Part shown: positions 34,574 to 46,243 of the stretch, piece after piece
Layout of the letters: each line of letters starts with the position of its first letter
Numbering within the stretch: the stretch's first letter is position 1
Source of the DNA: Massospora cicadina
Taxonomy: Eukaryota; Entomophthoromycota; Entomophthoromycetes; Entomophthorales; Entomophthoraceae
Assembly (NCBI GenBank): GCA_022478985.1
Contig: JAKSZP010000177.1
Location: 1 to 64,000 of the forward strand
DNA: 64,000 nucleotides
Direction of reading: 5' to 3'
Notes under the pieces: generated by a model
What the model saw: only the letters and a program-made list of their open reading frames with translations
Databases searched by the model: none
Told to the model about the DNA's origin: nothing
Position numbers and translations under genes: made by a program

Positions 34574-35396
34574 TGAGTTTTAAAAAGCCATGAGGGGCTC
34601 CTAGTGCAGGCAACCATTGTGGGATGAAGGACTGGGTATTGCCCCCACCACATCAGGGCTATACAAACCTAAGCACTACCAAATGTGGGCCAAACTGCAA
34701 TTGGGAGTAGCTCACACTACCCCCTAAACTGAATATGTGCGCCATGTTTAAGCATTTTGAAGCTCGTTTCACCAGTCAGGACAGGCAATATGCCTCTCAT
34801 CCCCCTTGAAGATGATAGGACCCAATGTTTACCTGGTTTAAGGCCCCTGAGGGGGAGAAGCTGAAGCCTCCCCTTTGTCACCTGCTTTTTTAGCGGAGTT
34901 GTGTTCTCTGGCCCCTTTTTGTCTAGAAAGCCTTGGATTCCTTTTAGATCAAATGCAATTTTCTTGCATGATCACTTTTGCCACCAGATGTTCATGCCAA
35001 CCGTACTGGTAGATAGCAAAGCTTCAGGCCAACTTAGCAAACCGCATTATATATTGTAGGCAGGTGCATTAAAGCACAGCCAACCAGGATTGCCCTTCCC
35101 TTGACCTGATGTCCACACCATGCAACCCCAGCTTGTGTGGAGGCCATTTGACAGGCGCCATGACCAACTCATACCCCCTTCCTGCCCATATTCTCCCCTC
35201 AGGGAGTGGTAGAAACCTGCAAGAACAGGTTGGCACAGTCATCACTACCATCCCACACCTCTTTCAGGCCACTACAGGACCCAACCAACATGCCTCTCTG
35301 GGTTCTTGTGTTAGCTACTCACCCATGTTTCCACGGGCTTTCCTCAGCTGCACCACAAGGTGACCCCAGATTACACTAACTAGCTAACCAGCTATT
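34574..35396. mobile_element. GC-richer insert of unknown type splitting the helicase
   Basis: About 0.8 kb of clearly GC-richer sequence inside AT-rich surroundings. It is flanked by GCTATCACATCTT (34561-34573) and GCTATTACATCTT (35391-35403), a 12/13 match read as a target duplication. The length of the duplication suggests LINE-machinery insertion. The overlapping frames 35109-35363 (+) and 35069-35251 (-) have no known motif. No terminal inverted repeats, A-rich tail or A/B box were found. Confidence 0.5.
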
Positions 35397-35570
35397 ACAT
35401 CTTCATTTAAATGGCGTGTAATTAGTTGTACACGTAAGCAGTTTCCTGCCATGCTTGGATATGCAATCAGGATTCACAGATCTCAATAGATAACTCTGGA
35501 TGGAGTAATTGTCAACATTGTTGACAATGAATTCCAAGTTGGTAGAACTTTTGTCAAATTATTAAAAAAA
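35397..35570 (+). pseudogene. PIF1-type helicase fragment, right part (motif VI)
   Basis: Reads ITSSFKW, then CTRKQFPAMLGYAIRIHRSQ, an in-frame TAG where Gly is expected, and ITLDGVIVNIVDNEFQVGRT with FVKLLKK. This is the RxQFPLxLAYAITIHKSQG-TLDxVVVDLG...FVALSR block of PIF1/Helitron helicases, which contains the arginine-finger motif. It follows on from the left part when the insert is ignored. Homology ends near 35565. Confidence 0.72.
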
Positions 35571-36710
35571 CTTTTAAGTGTAATTCTATTTTAACCAACA
35601 TTTAACTTTACTTGTTTTTTTAAAAAAAGATTATTAGTAGTTATTCAGTGAATGTATTTCAAAATGAGATACAGAGACTGTGGAATATATGTGATATAAA
35701 ATAGGCACTATATATAAAAAATATATGCCATTTTAACAAGATGCTACATTGATTTACTGCATATTCCTAAATTATTATATTGATATTATATTATTTAATT
35801 TTTAGTCAATATTGTATACTATGTTCAAATGTCTTAATTTATTTGTTACATGCTATATGTAAGTACTTTGTTATAGAATATAGTGGATAACAGATCATTT
35901 TCATCAGTTTGTATTCTTATTATTGAACATATTTCCCAGAGATTTTCTCAAGATATGAAAACATTATTTTTTATTTTTAATGGAAATACTCTTCCTTTTT
36001 TTAGAACTTCACCCTTTTTTGTCTGCACTCAGAGATATCTAAAGATATTTAGATTCAAAATTTTGGAAATTTTAGCTTTTGATTTACTCAGCAATGCTGG
36101 ATTGATCAGTTTCTTATGCTTAAACTAGTAAAGTTTTTGACTCATCCAGTTATGTTTGATTATTGGGGTAGCAATAATATCATAACCAGTTTGGATTCTC
36201 TAATCTGCCAAGTCGGCCATCTCTATTAACTTACCAATTTACAATATAATATATATCAAGTTAAAATGGGTCAAAAATGCTATAACAGATTTAAACCTGT
36301 TTTGGCTAGGAAGAACTTTGTTTACTCCATCCCCTCTTATCATTATTAAATTAATGATATGGAGTTTTCTAAACAAAAACAATATAAATTCTATTTAGTA
36401 TGTATATAGTTTTGGTTTTGAATTTTATTATCAAATTGTGTTGTTGGCTACTAAAGAAACCCCTAGACCGCGGTACTTATCCTCTACAAATCTATTAAAG
36501 GGGCTGTGAGCTCAAAGGAACCCAAAGGTGACTAAGGTCAGTTCAGGCATTCATGTCCTGCACCTTGACCTTTTAGTTGGACACAAACTGAGATACCAAT
36601 AAGGTTATTATGCCAGTAAGAGCATGCTACTAAGAACCACATATTTTACAAATGCTTGGCTGGGATTGCTGCAGCGCGACACCTTAGATAATACTATGAG
36701 TTTATCAAAA
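35571..36710. other. AT-rich spacer and short GC-richer end, unassigned
   Basis: 35571-36454 is AT-rich; the frame 35883-36128 has no known motif. 36455-36710 is GC-richer and abuts the 3' LTR of C. It may belong to an older repeat cut by C, but I could not match it to the sequence after 43979. Confidence 0.4.
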
Positions 36711-37260
36711 TTTCAGAATAGGGTCACTGAGGGCAGTTGTTCTTCAAAAGCGTACCAGGATGGATAGGGTAATTTTTACCGCTGAGGTAAGATAGGTGGG
36801 AGAGCTGGAAAGCCTAATAAAAGATGCCAGCGAACTGAATTAAGATAATAACAGGTGTCAAGGGACTTATTGTAATCAACTGTTTAGTTGATATGCTAAC
36901 TTCCATGGCAGAGATGCTGAGAAGGCTCTAAAACCATATAAAGAGTAAAATCAAAGTTAAGGGTAAAAACAGATTTTTATTAAGCTAAATGGATTAAATA
37001 TTTATAGGTTGCAACTTCACCTTAGTTTGTTACTGGTAGTGATGCCCTCCACCAGCAATATCTTCTGCACCCTGAATTTGGTCAGATGAGGGATAAATAT
37101 CAGGCTTTCCTTTGATAGTTTTTCTAGGATACAAGGGATACAAGGGATATTGCTCCACTGAAATCAGTTGATTTTTGGTTGGCATTTTAGAGCTAGGGAA
37201 TTTGGATCAATCAAAGGATGAACTGAATCAAACCAATTTATTGTCAGTCAGATCCTAACA
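36711..37260 (-). repeat. 3' LTR of element C
   Basis: Pairs with 43445-43979 through blocks such as GCTGAGAAGGCTCTAAAACC and CAGGCTTTCCTTTGATA. On the minus strand it starts TGTTAGGATC, preceded by the polypurine-like CTTGAGGGGGCAT (37261-37273). GGGATACAAGGGATA at 37136 is a short tandem duplication absent from the partner LTR. Confidence 0.85.
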
Positions 37261-37273
37261 ATGCCCCCTCAAG

Positions 37274-38328
37274 ATCTTGCAAAGGAGGATGATATTTGTG
37301 CAGAAAACAGCTATGCACACAATTGACAACCATATTAGTGCCAATGGCAGGTATAGAGTATTCATGTCTCCTTCTATAATATCCAAATAAGGGCCAGACC
37401 AGGTAATGACAAGGTTATGACTTCTACCCCTGGGACAATGATGGTATTTATAAGACTAGATCTCCAAAAAATACTTGGGAAGAGCAGGTCGTTGCTAATT
37501 AGCTTGTAATCCTTCTCAAAAGGTAGTACTTTTTAAAGTTTCAGTAGCCATAGACTGGAGCCATATGATTTTATCAATTAGCTGTAGCATGGTTAACTCT
37601 ACATTGTTTGCGTTAGCTTATTCAATGATAGGGCGGATGATAGACAGCAACAGCGTTCATGATCATATAAAGGTTTTAAATGGAGACATTTTAATTATTC
37701 TGTGGTATCTCACTCAATAGGCTAATAAGATGATAGGGAGAAAATCGTGATAATGCACTGGGTCAGCTGTAGCTAACTTTTGTAGAATAAAAATTAAAGT
37801 GCCATTAACACGTTTAACAGTGCCATTGGTGTCTGGATATATGGCGTCAGAAAAAGGTGCTTTATGCCTAGAAGGGAAGCCAATTCATAAACAACGGAAG
37901 AGATAAAATTTGTGCCATCTATCTGACAAGAGTGCACATGGGCAACCATGTCTGGAGGATACTTGTCCATACAAAAAAAGAGCTGTAGCTCTCACAGTGG
38001 CATTAGGCACAGAATTGGCCTTTACCCATTTGGTTAGGTAATTGATGGCAAAAATAATATAGCGATTGCCATAGACAGCTACAGGCAACGTTCCTTTGGT
38101 GTCAATACTAATGGTATCAAATGTAGTCCCAGGAGCTACAAGCTCAAATTTAAAGCTCAGATTAGATTTTTCTGAGAGCAGTAGGTTAAGTAAGTTCCTA
38201 AGAACTCATGAATGGACTCAGCCATATTCTCACAGTAGTATCTTACTTTTAACTACTCAAGGGTTTTTAATAGCCCCATGCCCAAGGCTTTTATGAGCTT
38301 CTGTGGGAGTTCTTGTGTAAAGCAAAGG
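37274..38328 (-). pseudogene. Integrase of element C
   Basis: The open frame 37885-38088 reads MPVAVYGNRYIIFAINYLTK, preceded on the same strand by DTKGT with the first catalytic Asp, then a TALFLY...RHGCP segment and LLSDRWHKF with the second Asp. The third acidic residue would lie near 37750-37830 (minus strand), where the frame is broken. The zinc-binding part between 38100 and 38320 is decayed. This is the enzyme that inserted the element; it is now inactive. Confidence 0.75.
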
Positions 38329-40400
38329 TTAAAGATAAGATAGGAAGGAGGCACCAACCTGCTTGACTAAAGTCCAATCTACAAATCGAGTGTTAGCATC
38401 CATCTTCTTTAGCCAGGCTTGGACATCCAGTGAAACTTGATCCCATAATCTAGGGTGAGGGAGAATATCATAAAACTGATCCTCCTCTGGGATAGTTATA
38501 TGTAAGCTAGGGAGGCGAGACAGTCCATCCACATTTTTGTGGACAGCTCCAGCTCAGCAAATTATAGAAAAATCATAATTTTGTAGCCTGAGGGCCCAGC
38601 GAGCCAACCTCCTATTAGGATCCTTCATTTAAAACAGCCAGCAAAGAGAAGCATAATTGGTAGCAATTATTAAAAATGCTATTATACAGATAGGGGCAGA
38701 AGTGTCTTATAGCTAGAAAAACCACAAGGCATTTGCACTCAATTATGGAGTAATTCCATTAAGCCCAGGTCAACGTCTTGATAAAATGAACGGCAGAATG
38801 GTAAGCCTGGTCAGCATGTAACTGAGATAGGATGACGCCCACAGCGGTATCACTGGTGTCAATAAAAAGAACAAAAAGTGATGAAAGTTAGGATGTATTA
38901 AAATGGGGTCAGAAAGTAAGGTGGTGCACAAGAAGTTAAAATATTGCTGCTATTTGAGACCCCAGAAGAAGAGCACATTTTTGTGAAGGAGCTCAACTAA
39001 AGGTTTTTCAAGGTCAACAAAGTGGGGTATAAACTGGTGATAATATCCCACCATAGCAAGAAAGGCTTGCATATCATGCAAATTCTTAGGAGAGGTCATG
39101 CGTTCAAGGCGAAAACTTGTCTGGAATGAAGAGGATATCTTGCCGCGTCACCTTATACCTAAAAGCTCCATCTCTCATTCAAAGAATTTACATTTAGATG
39201 GGTTTGATTTCAAAAAAACTTCACATAACCGCTGAAATACCTAATGAAGATGATTAAGAAGAGGTGGCAAAGTTCTAGAAAAAACGGTGATGTCATCAAG
39301 GAAAACTAGCATGCATATAAGTTTAAGATCCCCAAACAAGTGGTCCATAGCCTGCTGGAAAAGTGACAGGGACATTACATAACTCCATGCGGCATTCAGG
39401 TGTTCTAAAAACCCCTTCATTATAAATTAGAGCACAATTTGCGCTGTCAGACATTTGCCTATACAGCTGAAAAAGAAGAATGCTTTAGGTTAATCTCAAC
39501 TGAAGAAAAAAGGAAATGTCAGCCATTTGTGATTATCCAAGGATTTTAAGAGTGAATCCCACAATGATAAAACCAAAGCTATCATAAATATAGGCCAAAA
39601 GTCCCTGGTTGACTCTCAGTGGAACCCCGTTAATTGGGGTAACATGAGCTCAAAACCTCTATGGGAACCAAACATAAAATTGAATGGTCGGATTACTCTG
39701 ACCACACAATAGACTTTGGGGTTACCATCAGAAGGCACTCCCCTGACCCCAATGAAGTCCTCCAACGCACATGCATGGGACCCCCAAGGTCAATCTTCCA
39801 GTAGCCACTGGTCAGGCCATTGCGGAAAAATGCTGAAAGACTTCCAAAGATCATAAAGAGTCATTGATGTGGGGTAAAGGGTAGCTGTCCTTGCAATTGA
39901 TAGAGTTCAGTCGTTGGTAAATCATACATTATGGTGGATTCCATATTTTTAATTATTAGGAGAGGAGAGAAACAGGGGCTAAGCGAGTGTGGAGGAGGAC
40001 AACATCAAGTAATTGTTTTAATTTAAGAGTGACTCAGGATTCCTCAGTTTTTTTTTATTTTTGATAAAGACAAGAGTGGAAGAGGGCAGAGTCCCCAGTA
40101 TCACTTGGCGTTGTACTCACTTCATGTGGCCATAATTGTGGAGGCCAGAAGAGAAAATATCAGAATACTCTTTAATTGGAGCTTTGGCAGCCACTTTTTG
40201 TTTGCCAGATAAATTGGATCCAATTTGAACAGGCACCGCAGCAACAACAATTGGCTCCTCTAATCCAAAGTTGCGGAGGGTCCTAACACCTTAGACCCTC
40301 ATTAATTCAGCTTAAGGCAAAAGTTGAACATAAGCAATAGGGTAAATTTGGTTTAATTAGTTTAAGGAACAAGTAAAATTGGCCAAAAGGACAGTGACGG
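38329..40400 (-). pseudogene. Reverse transcriptase and RNase H region of element C
   Basis: RNase H ends in the open frame 38329-38532, starting MDGLSRLPSLHI (the NxADALSRxP-type end). RT lies between about 38950 and 40100. The active-site box reads VFLDDIT at 39292-39303, so both catalytic Asp residues remain, with Phe for Tyr. Many stops and frame changes lie on either side, so no functional enzyme is made. Confidence 0.75.
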
Positions 40401-41270
40401 TGCCTTGATAGGCTGGGTCTAAGACCCCTGGAAATGGGAGAACTCTAAATAAAGAAGGTTAAATAAACCAGAAATTTTGAACAAGTGATCAGGTAGGAGG
40501 ACCAAATGAATTCCGGTGCCCACTAATACCTGAGCCTGAGGAGGTATAATGATGAAGTATTGGGGATATAAAGACATCTCCTCCTCAGCCTCAACCATAG
40601 AAGGGAACAACTTAACTTTGGGCCCTAAAATGTGATATTCTAAGTGGTTGAAAAAGGTAGGAAATTCATGCAGGCACATTCTCAGTTCCCATTTCCCTTT
40701 TTCTTAGGTGAGTTATTCAAAATCAAGGGAACTTGGTATCCAAGTATGAAATAAATTTATCCTTAAAATTAAGAATTGCTTCATTCTCCATAAGGAATTT
40801 GATGCCTAATAAGATGTCATAGCTATTATTATCTAAGCTACAGCAGTGATGGAGAGCCGTAGGCCACCAAATCTAGGGGCAAGTGAGATTAGGCACCTAT
40901 ATTGCTGGTATAAGAAGTACTAGCCGTTAAAGACCCCAAAAAGTGGTTAAGGTCAAGCTGAATTATTTTCCCTATTATTTCAGAAGAGTTAATATTAATA
41001 GGGGAACCAGAGTTGACAATAGTGAGAACCTTCACTTTGTGGACTACCTCTAAGATATAGGTTACAGTTGCTCCCCACTGAGATAAGATAGAATATATAG
41101 CCATAAGGGCAGACTTAGGAAGAATATAAGAGAAAATATCACTGAGATTATTTTCAACTAAAAGATCAACAGGTTTTCCTTTTGAGCGCACTAGAACTAG
41201 TAAGGTCAGTGGAAAAAGTACAGATGGATTGGTCATGAGGCACAGTGGAGTTGTCAGCATAGGGAGCCTC
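40401..41270 (-). pseudogene. Protease and spacer region of element C
   Basis: The open frame 40889-41260 (123 residues) contains TIVNSGSPININSSEIIGKI, the aspartic-protease active site with Asp changed to Asn (codon at 41012-41014). The open frame 40419-40679 follows, a spacer toward RT with FIIIPPQAQVLVGTGIHLVL, comparable to the segment after protease in other Gypsy polyproteins. Without the Asp the protease could not work. Confidence 0.7.
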
Positions 41271-41289
41271 TCACCCTATGCTGACCCCT

Positions 41290-43430
41290 CTTTCACATTT
41301 TTGTCAGTCATTTTTGTTCAACAATGTTGAATAGAATGGTTGCGACGTCCACAATAGGTGCAATTAGGTCAAGCGCAATTCTATCCAGGCTTGTTCCATT
41401 AACCACATGAATGCAAGTATGGGAGGCTGACATGGAAGTGGGAGATGCAGAGCTTACAGAGGCAGGAATTTTGAGGAGTTCCTCCTTGATATCTAAAATA
41501 GAGTAAAGTTTTGTTTCACCAAGGTCATGTTCAGATGAAGTTTTGAATAAATTATAAATCGGGTAAGATAGCTAATAGTTTCATCATCAAGGATAAGTAA
41601 ATTTTAGTCACCATATTTTAAGCTTCAGAGTAGAAACAATTAGTGAACTTGGAGGGGATTCTCTGCATTTTAGCGCCATACTCATAAACGCTTATTTCTG
41701 TTTTACCAAGGTAAGATCGTTAATGAATTCCTTAATAAGCGCGGCTTTAACTTTAGAATAAGGACTGCACTGCATCAGGTAGGGTACCATTATTTCTTTA
41801 GCGGATCAACTAAAGCAAGAGGGTAAGTATTTAATTTTTTGATGATCAGGAGCTTCCTCCATCGCGCTTTCATATATATAGAAAAAGAGGCAATAATACC
41901 CTCTCCATTGGTAAACTTGTCTTGAAAAGAAGCTTTTAGAAGTATTCTCCAGAGCTTAAATAACGTTAACACTCACTGATCTAGTGCAATTAATTTCTGA
42001 TAATTCAGAGTCAGAGAGAGGCACGAAAAATCTGTGTTGATCAGCTTGCTGATGAAAACTGTTCAAATCATCTTGAGGAGCACCAAATCGGGCAATCAGA
42101 AAATCTATAGAAGCTTTTAATTTGGAGTTCACTTTATGATGACTTCATCTCAACATGTTGGTTTTGGATTAGAATTTGGAGCTTCAAGTTATCTTGCTTC
42201 AATATGCTAATTTAATTTTTATGGAGGTTTGGTCTGAGGCGATGGAATTGTAAAGGTGACAGGCTTTGTCCAACCATTTTTTATATCATCAAAGGTATGG
42301 TTCTGGCAATAAGATCTCCGGTGCAGTGTAACCAGCAGCTTCAAGTGATACCATTGACATCTTGTTTCAGAGTGCAAACACGTTTGCTTAACAAAGGATC
42401 CTCCAAGTGGGAAAGTAAATGCACTGTTGGCCCAGAAGGTCCATGAGGCCCAGGAGGCCCAGGTTGTCTAGGTAAACCAGGTTGTCTGGGAGGACCAGAA
42501 GGACCTGTCAGACCAGGGTGCACATAAGCAGGTGGCCCGGGAGGCCCTTTATTCTCATAACTACCAGGGGAACCATCACTCCTTCAGGTTCAACTGATCC
42601 CCTTTTCCCAAGGAGTCCTGGTTCACCTGGAGTTTCTTGTAACACTGGGGCCTCAACCAATTGTTGGAGTACCGCCTCAAATTGAGTTATTTTCCCTGAA
42701 GTTTGCTCAATAAGTGTTAGCCCAAAAGGTTGGTGAGTGATTGTTGTAAATTCTCTCAATAATTGTGGTAAATTCAGTAAATTGGGAAGCAACTTACTCA
42801 CAAAGAAGCCTAGCAATTCTCACGTCCAGTTGAGTGAGTTGATTCAGAATAAAGTCAATTTAGTTGTGGTTTTAAGAATTTCTTAAGGATTATCTCGTAC
42901 CACAGAGGAAGCTAAGTTATAAAAATTAGGAGATAAGAGTGCAGTTCTTGAGACAAAGTAAACTGTTTCAGGATTTCTTGATGGTATATTCTTATCCTTT
43001 GAACTAAATAATAAATGACAGGGAGCACAAACTGGCTTAAATAGCGTTCAGTGCGAGATAAACCCACCTCAGAGCTGGGTAAGGTGACAGGTTCATATAA
43101 ATCGCACATATTAGCAGTAACAGTGGATCCTTGGTTTTGATGGGAGCGATCTTATGGGAAAGAGCACCTAATAAGAAATGATTAATAGTATTTGCAACAT
43201 ATGCAGGATGAGACTGATAATTTTGGTTTTTAAGAGTAGGAATGGAATTATTGTAGGTAGTGTGGAATTGACTTGTTTAAATTCATCATTTTCAGGGTTG
43301 TGGCTTCCTTTGGTATTCACCCAATGAGTCACGCTTGATATTTCAGTAAGAGGCTAAGGGGGGTCTAAATTGTATCCATCCACTGTGAATATATTTACTC
43401 ACCAGATAACTCAAGAGAGCACCTGGCAGA
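41290..43430 (-). pseudogene. Gag of element C with collagen-like tract and intact CCHC knuckle
   Basis: Minus strand from right to left: a decayed N-terminus; a helical part in 42508-42816 (SGKITQFEAVLQQLVEAPVL); a Gly-X-Y tract running over two frames, TPGEPGLLGKRGS (about 42600-42630) and then LTGPSGPPRQPGLPRQPGPP with PHGPSGPT (42430-42515); a capsid-like part in 41790-41972; and the knuckle CTYCGRRNHSIQHC at 41321-41362 with all four ligands. The tract has at least 15 Gly-X-Y triplets if both frames are counted. It would form the particle and bind RNA; what a collagen-like stalk would do in it is unknown. Confidence 0.72.
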
Positions 43431-43444
43431 AAGCACTAGTTTAT

Positions 43445-43979
43445 TGTCAGGATAGGGTTGCTGAGGGCAGTCATTCCTCTAAATCGTACCAGTATGGATA
43501 GGGTAATCTGTCCCGCTGAGGTAAGATAGGCAGGAAGCCAAAAAACCTAACAAAAGGACTCAGTGAACTGAATTAAGATTTTCAATAGGTATTAAAGGAC
43601 TTATTGTAATCAACTGGTAAAATGTTATGCCAACATTAGGGCAGAGCTGCTGAGAAGGCTCTAAAACCAAATAAAGAGTAAAATTGAACTTGGAGATAAG
43701 AACGTATAAAATTAAGCTAAAAGGAGCAAATATTTGGTTGCGACTTCATCCTAGTTTATTCAGGGTAGCGATGCCCTCCATTGGTAAGACCTTCTGTACC
43801 CTGAAATTGGTCAAGTGAGGGATCAATGACAGGCTTTCCTTTGATAACTTTTCTAGGCCACGAGTAATATTGCTCCAACAAAATTGGTTGATTTTTAGTT
43901 TTCATTTTAGAGATAGGAAAATTTTGGATCAATTGAAATATGACTAAATCAAAAATTCGTTGCCAGTCATATCTTAACA
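43445..43979 (-). repeat. 5' LTR of element C
   Basis: Partner of 36711-37260. On the minus strand it starts TGTTAAGATA and ends CCTGACA. About 6 bases further the minus strand reads AGTGCTTTCTGCCAGG, a primer-binding site with one change in the leading TGG. Confidence 0.82.
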
Positions 43980-44980
43980 CAATGTGTCACTGAGCAAGCA
44001 CTCCAGATTTCTGCAACAGATGTCTAGAGTTTGGGCATAGCTGAGGCAGCTAACCACACCTCAACTTGGTGAGATATGACTCACAACTTGACTTGGATTT
44101 TCTATAATAAAGTTGGAACTTACCTACTTTGCCAATTGATTGAGGTGACTCTCTTTCAGAGTAGGTGACTATTTTGCTGAGTAGCAATAAAAGCACGTGT
44201 TAACATGAACATTTTTATGAAGAAACTTAAGTTCAGTTTAAATCAAAAGTGGTGTCATTAGCACTGGGTTTATCATAAATTTCAAGCATTGGGGTAATTG
44301 GTCATCATAAGGCAGTTGTCATGAAAACATGCTTAGAAATTGTAGTAGGACCAATGGGATAAAACAAGATATTAAAGATGCATAAAATTAAATATTCAGA
44401 ATACCTGGTTTATTATAAAATTGAAATAAGCTTTTATACCTGATCAATTGAAATGTAGTCAAAGGGCAAAATGTTTTTAGTATCAAAGGGAATAAAAATA
44501 ATAAGAAAATGAGATCTGAGGGTAAAACTAGGAAGAGAATATTCTTGATAAATCATCATACTTTAAACCTATGTGACACTTCAATATTCATTTTTATAAG
44601 ATAAAATTGGAGGCGATTTTAAAAGTCAATTTGTTAAGATTCCATTAAAGGTATATAATTAATATTTTCCAAAGGACAAAATTTTAGCAAATTTGAAGGG
44701 ACCCTATTAATTATGAGTTTGTTGACTTGGAATTGAGTAATTTGGTTATAAAACTTTAGGACCAGATCTCACACTGCAATTTCTTAATGATTTTGAGTTA
44801 ATCATCATAATAAATTTTTCATCAGTCTATCCTGCTCTTAAGAAGCAGCATGAGCAGTTGTTTGGACTAGTTTGGTTAAAACTTTATTGAACTTTTGATA
44901 ATGGGTTTGGGTTGATACTTGATTCCAAACAGGAGTTTTTAGGGTATTTTGGGTTGTAGTGTATATTTTGATACAATAGG
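43980..44980. other. Unassigned AT-rich stretch between C and E2
   Basis: No long open frame and no match to any LTR, SINE or coding region noted here. It is the left flank of E2 and the right flank of C. Confidence 0.5.
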
Positions 44981-45619
44981 TGTAAAACTTGAGGAACTAC
45001 CTTTGTGGCTTAATTGGGAAAATTTCTATTTTTAAAACAGAAAGATAATGAACTGTTGGCCATCCATCTCATCATCCTTGGTGATCTACCCATGTTGTAA
45101 ATGAGAGGTGGGTAACATTGTATCCCCTTAGAATCGCGCCTCTTCCTCCTCTGCTCACCACCCAAGAGTCAGTGAGAAATTTTTTTGAGGTGTGTCAAGA
45201 GGTGGCAGTAGTCAGACGCCATCTCCAAAGGAAAGGTAGCAGTGTTTGTCCCCAAGAGGTTCCCTCTGCTGGTTCAAGTTCCACCAGCAAAAAATTGTTA
45301 AATGGCAAAATTAAATCAATTGGTCACTCTTGAGCTCAAAAATTTCCATCCGCCCTTCCCCTCCATTTTTGTTAAAGAATAGCCAGTCCCAACAAGTATG
45401 GGATTAATAAGCCCCTTCCCTATTCAATGGGACTGGCTATATATGGCCTGGCCATGGGCGCAACCTGCTATCCACCAGAAGAGTTGTCATCGCCTCACTA
45501 AGCGCAATTGTGGCAGAAGAATATTCTCAGTAGCAAATTCAATACCAATCCTACCATGCAGGTTGGATCTGAGTTGGTATTGGCAATTATTCAGAATGTC
45601 CGTCCAATTATTGAGAAGT
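44981..45619 (+). repeat. 5' LTR of E2, first piece
   Basis: Begins TGTAAAACTTGAGGAACTAC and aligns with 63231-63855, for example CATCCGCCCTTCCCCTC in both. Interrupted at 45620 by D. Confidence 0.8.
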
Positions 45620-46085
45620 TGATATGATTGGATGATAAGCTATAATTCCAGCGGATCAAAAATTAGAGTTGAAGTGAGCCTTGAGACTGAGCAGAAAGTT
45701 AAATATAATATGAAGCAAATCAATCAAAAAATTGATAGTTTAGAAAATTAAGAAAATTCTACTGAAACCTTGAGATAGACAAAAACTCCTAAAGGGAACA
45801 AATAGGAGATTACTAAGCAGATGGTGGATTTAACTTGGAATACCAAGATAAAAGGTGAGTAGAAGAATGAAAGGGAGAGGTTTTTGTTAGTAGCCCGCAA
45901 ATAAGTTCTGCATTTTATTGCATTATAATAAAAAGGGTCAATTGGGGCAATTGCTCCATATATTATATCTATCAGTTTCTATTAAGAGTTGATGATCTGC
46001 ATATCATCCAATTTGGTTGCTCAGTGTCTAATACCCTGTGCAAACCAGCTTGGCAGAATCAACCCAATACATTGAGAAATTAACA
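45620..46085 (+). repeat. 5' LTR of element D
   Basis: Starts TGATATGATTGG and ends ATTAACA. Shares CCCTGTGCAAACCAGCT and AATAGGAGATTA with 52464-52928. Confidence 0.88.
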
Positions 46086-46086
46086 G

Positions 46087-46105
46087 TGGTGCCCACTACA
46101 GGGGG
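46087..46105 (+). promoter_or_regulatory. Primer-binding site of element D
   Basis: TGGTGCCCACTACAGGGGG starts one base after the LTR; near-identical to the sites of A and F. Confidence 0.78.
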
Positions 46106-46243
46106 CCACTGGTCAACTGTAGCTTATTGGCACTAGTGCATCATGGTGAGACCTCACTCATTATGCAAAACCTGATCAGATTTCACGCTTGATATGTCAA
46201 GGAAGCTAGGGAAGCATCCAACTATGAACTGGTACTTTTCACT

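Larger units (their letters stand above)
36711..43979 (-). mobile_element. Gypsy LTR retrotransposon C
   Basis: LTRs of about 0.54 kb at 36711-37260 and 43445-43979 bound a 7.3-kb minus-strand element with Gag, protease, RT, RNase H and integrase in the usual order. Flanking 5-mers are CAAAA (left) and CAATG (right), a 3/5 match only. It is related to B: the same Gag layout with a collagen-like tract and knuckle, and the same protease neighbourhood. No chromodomain was found. Confidence 0.88.

Noticed and set aside
36455..36710. tRNA-like or SINE-like GC-richer stretch
   Set aside because: CGCGGTCTAGGGG on the minus strand resembles part of an A box, but there is no B box at the right distance and no second copy in the window.
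45118..45622. Open frames of 71 and 74 residues left of element D
   Set aside because: They lie inside the E2 5' LTR, which repeats at 63231 with different frames; they are not genes.
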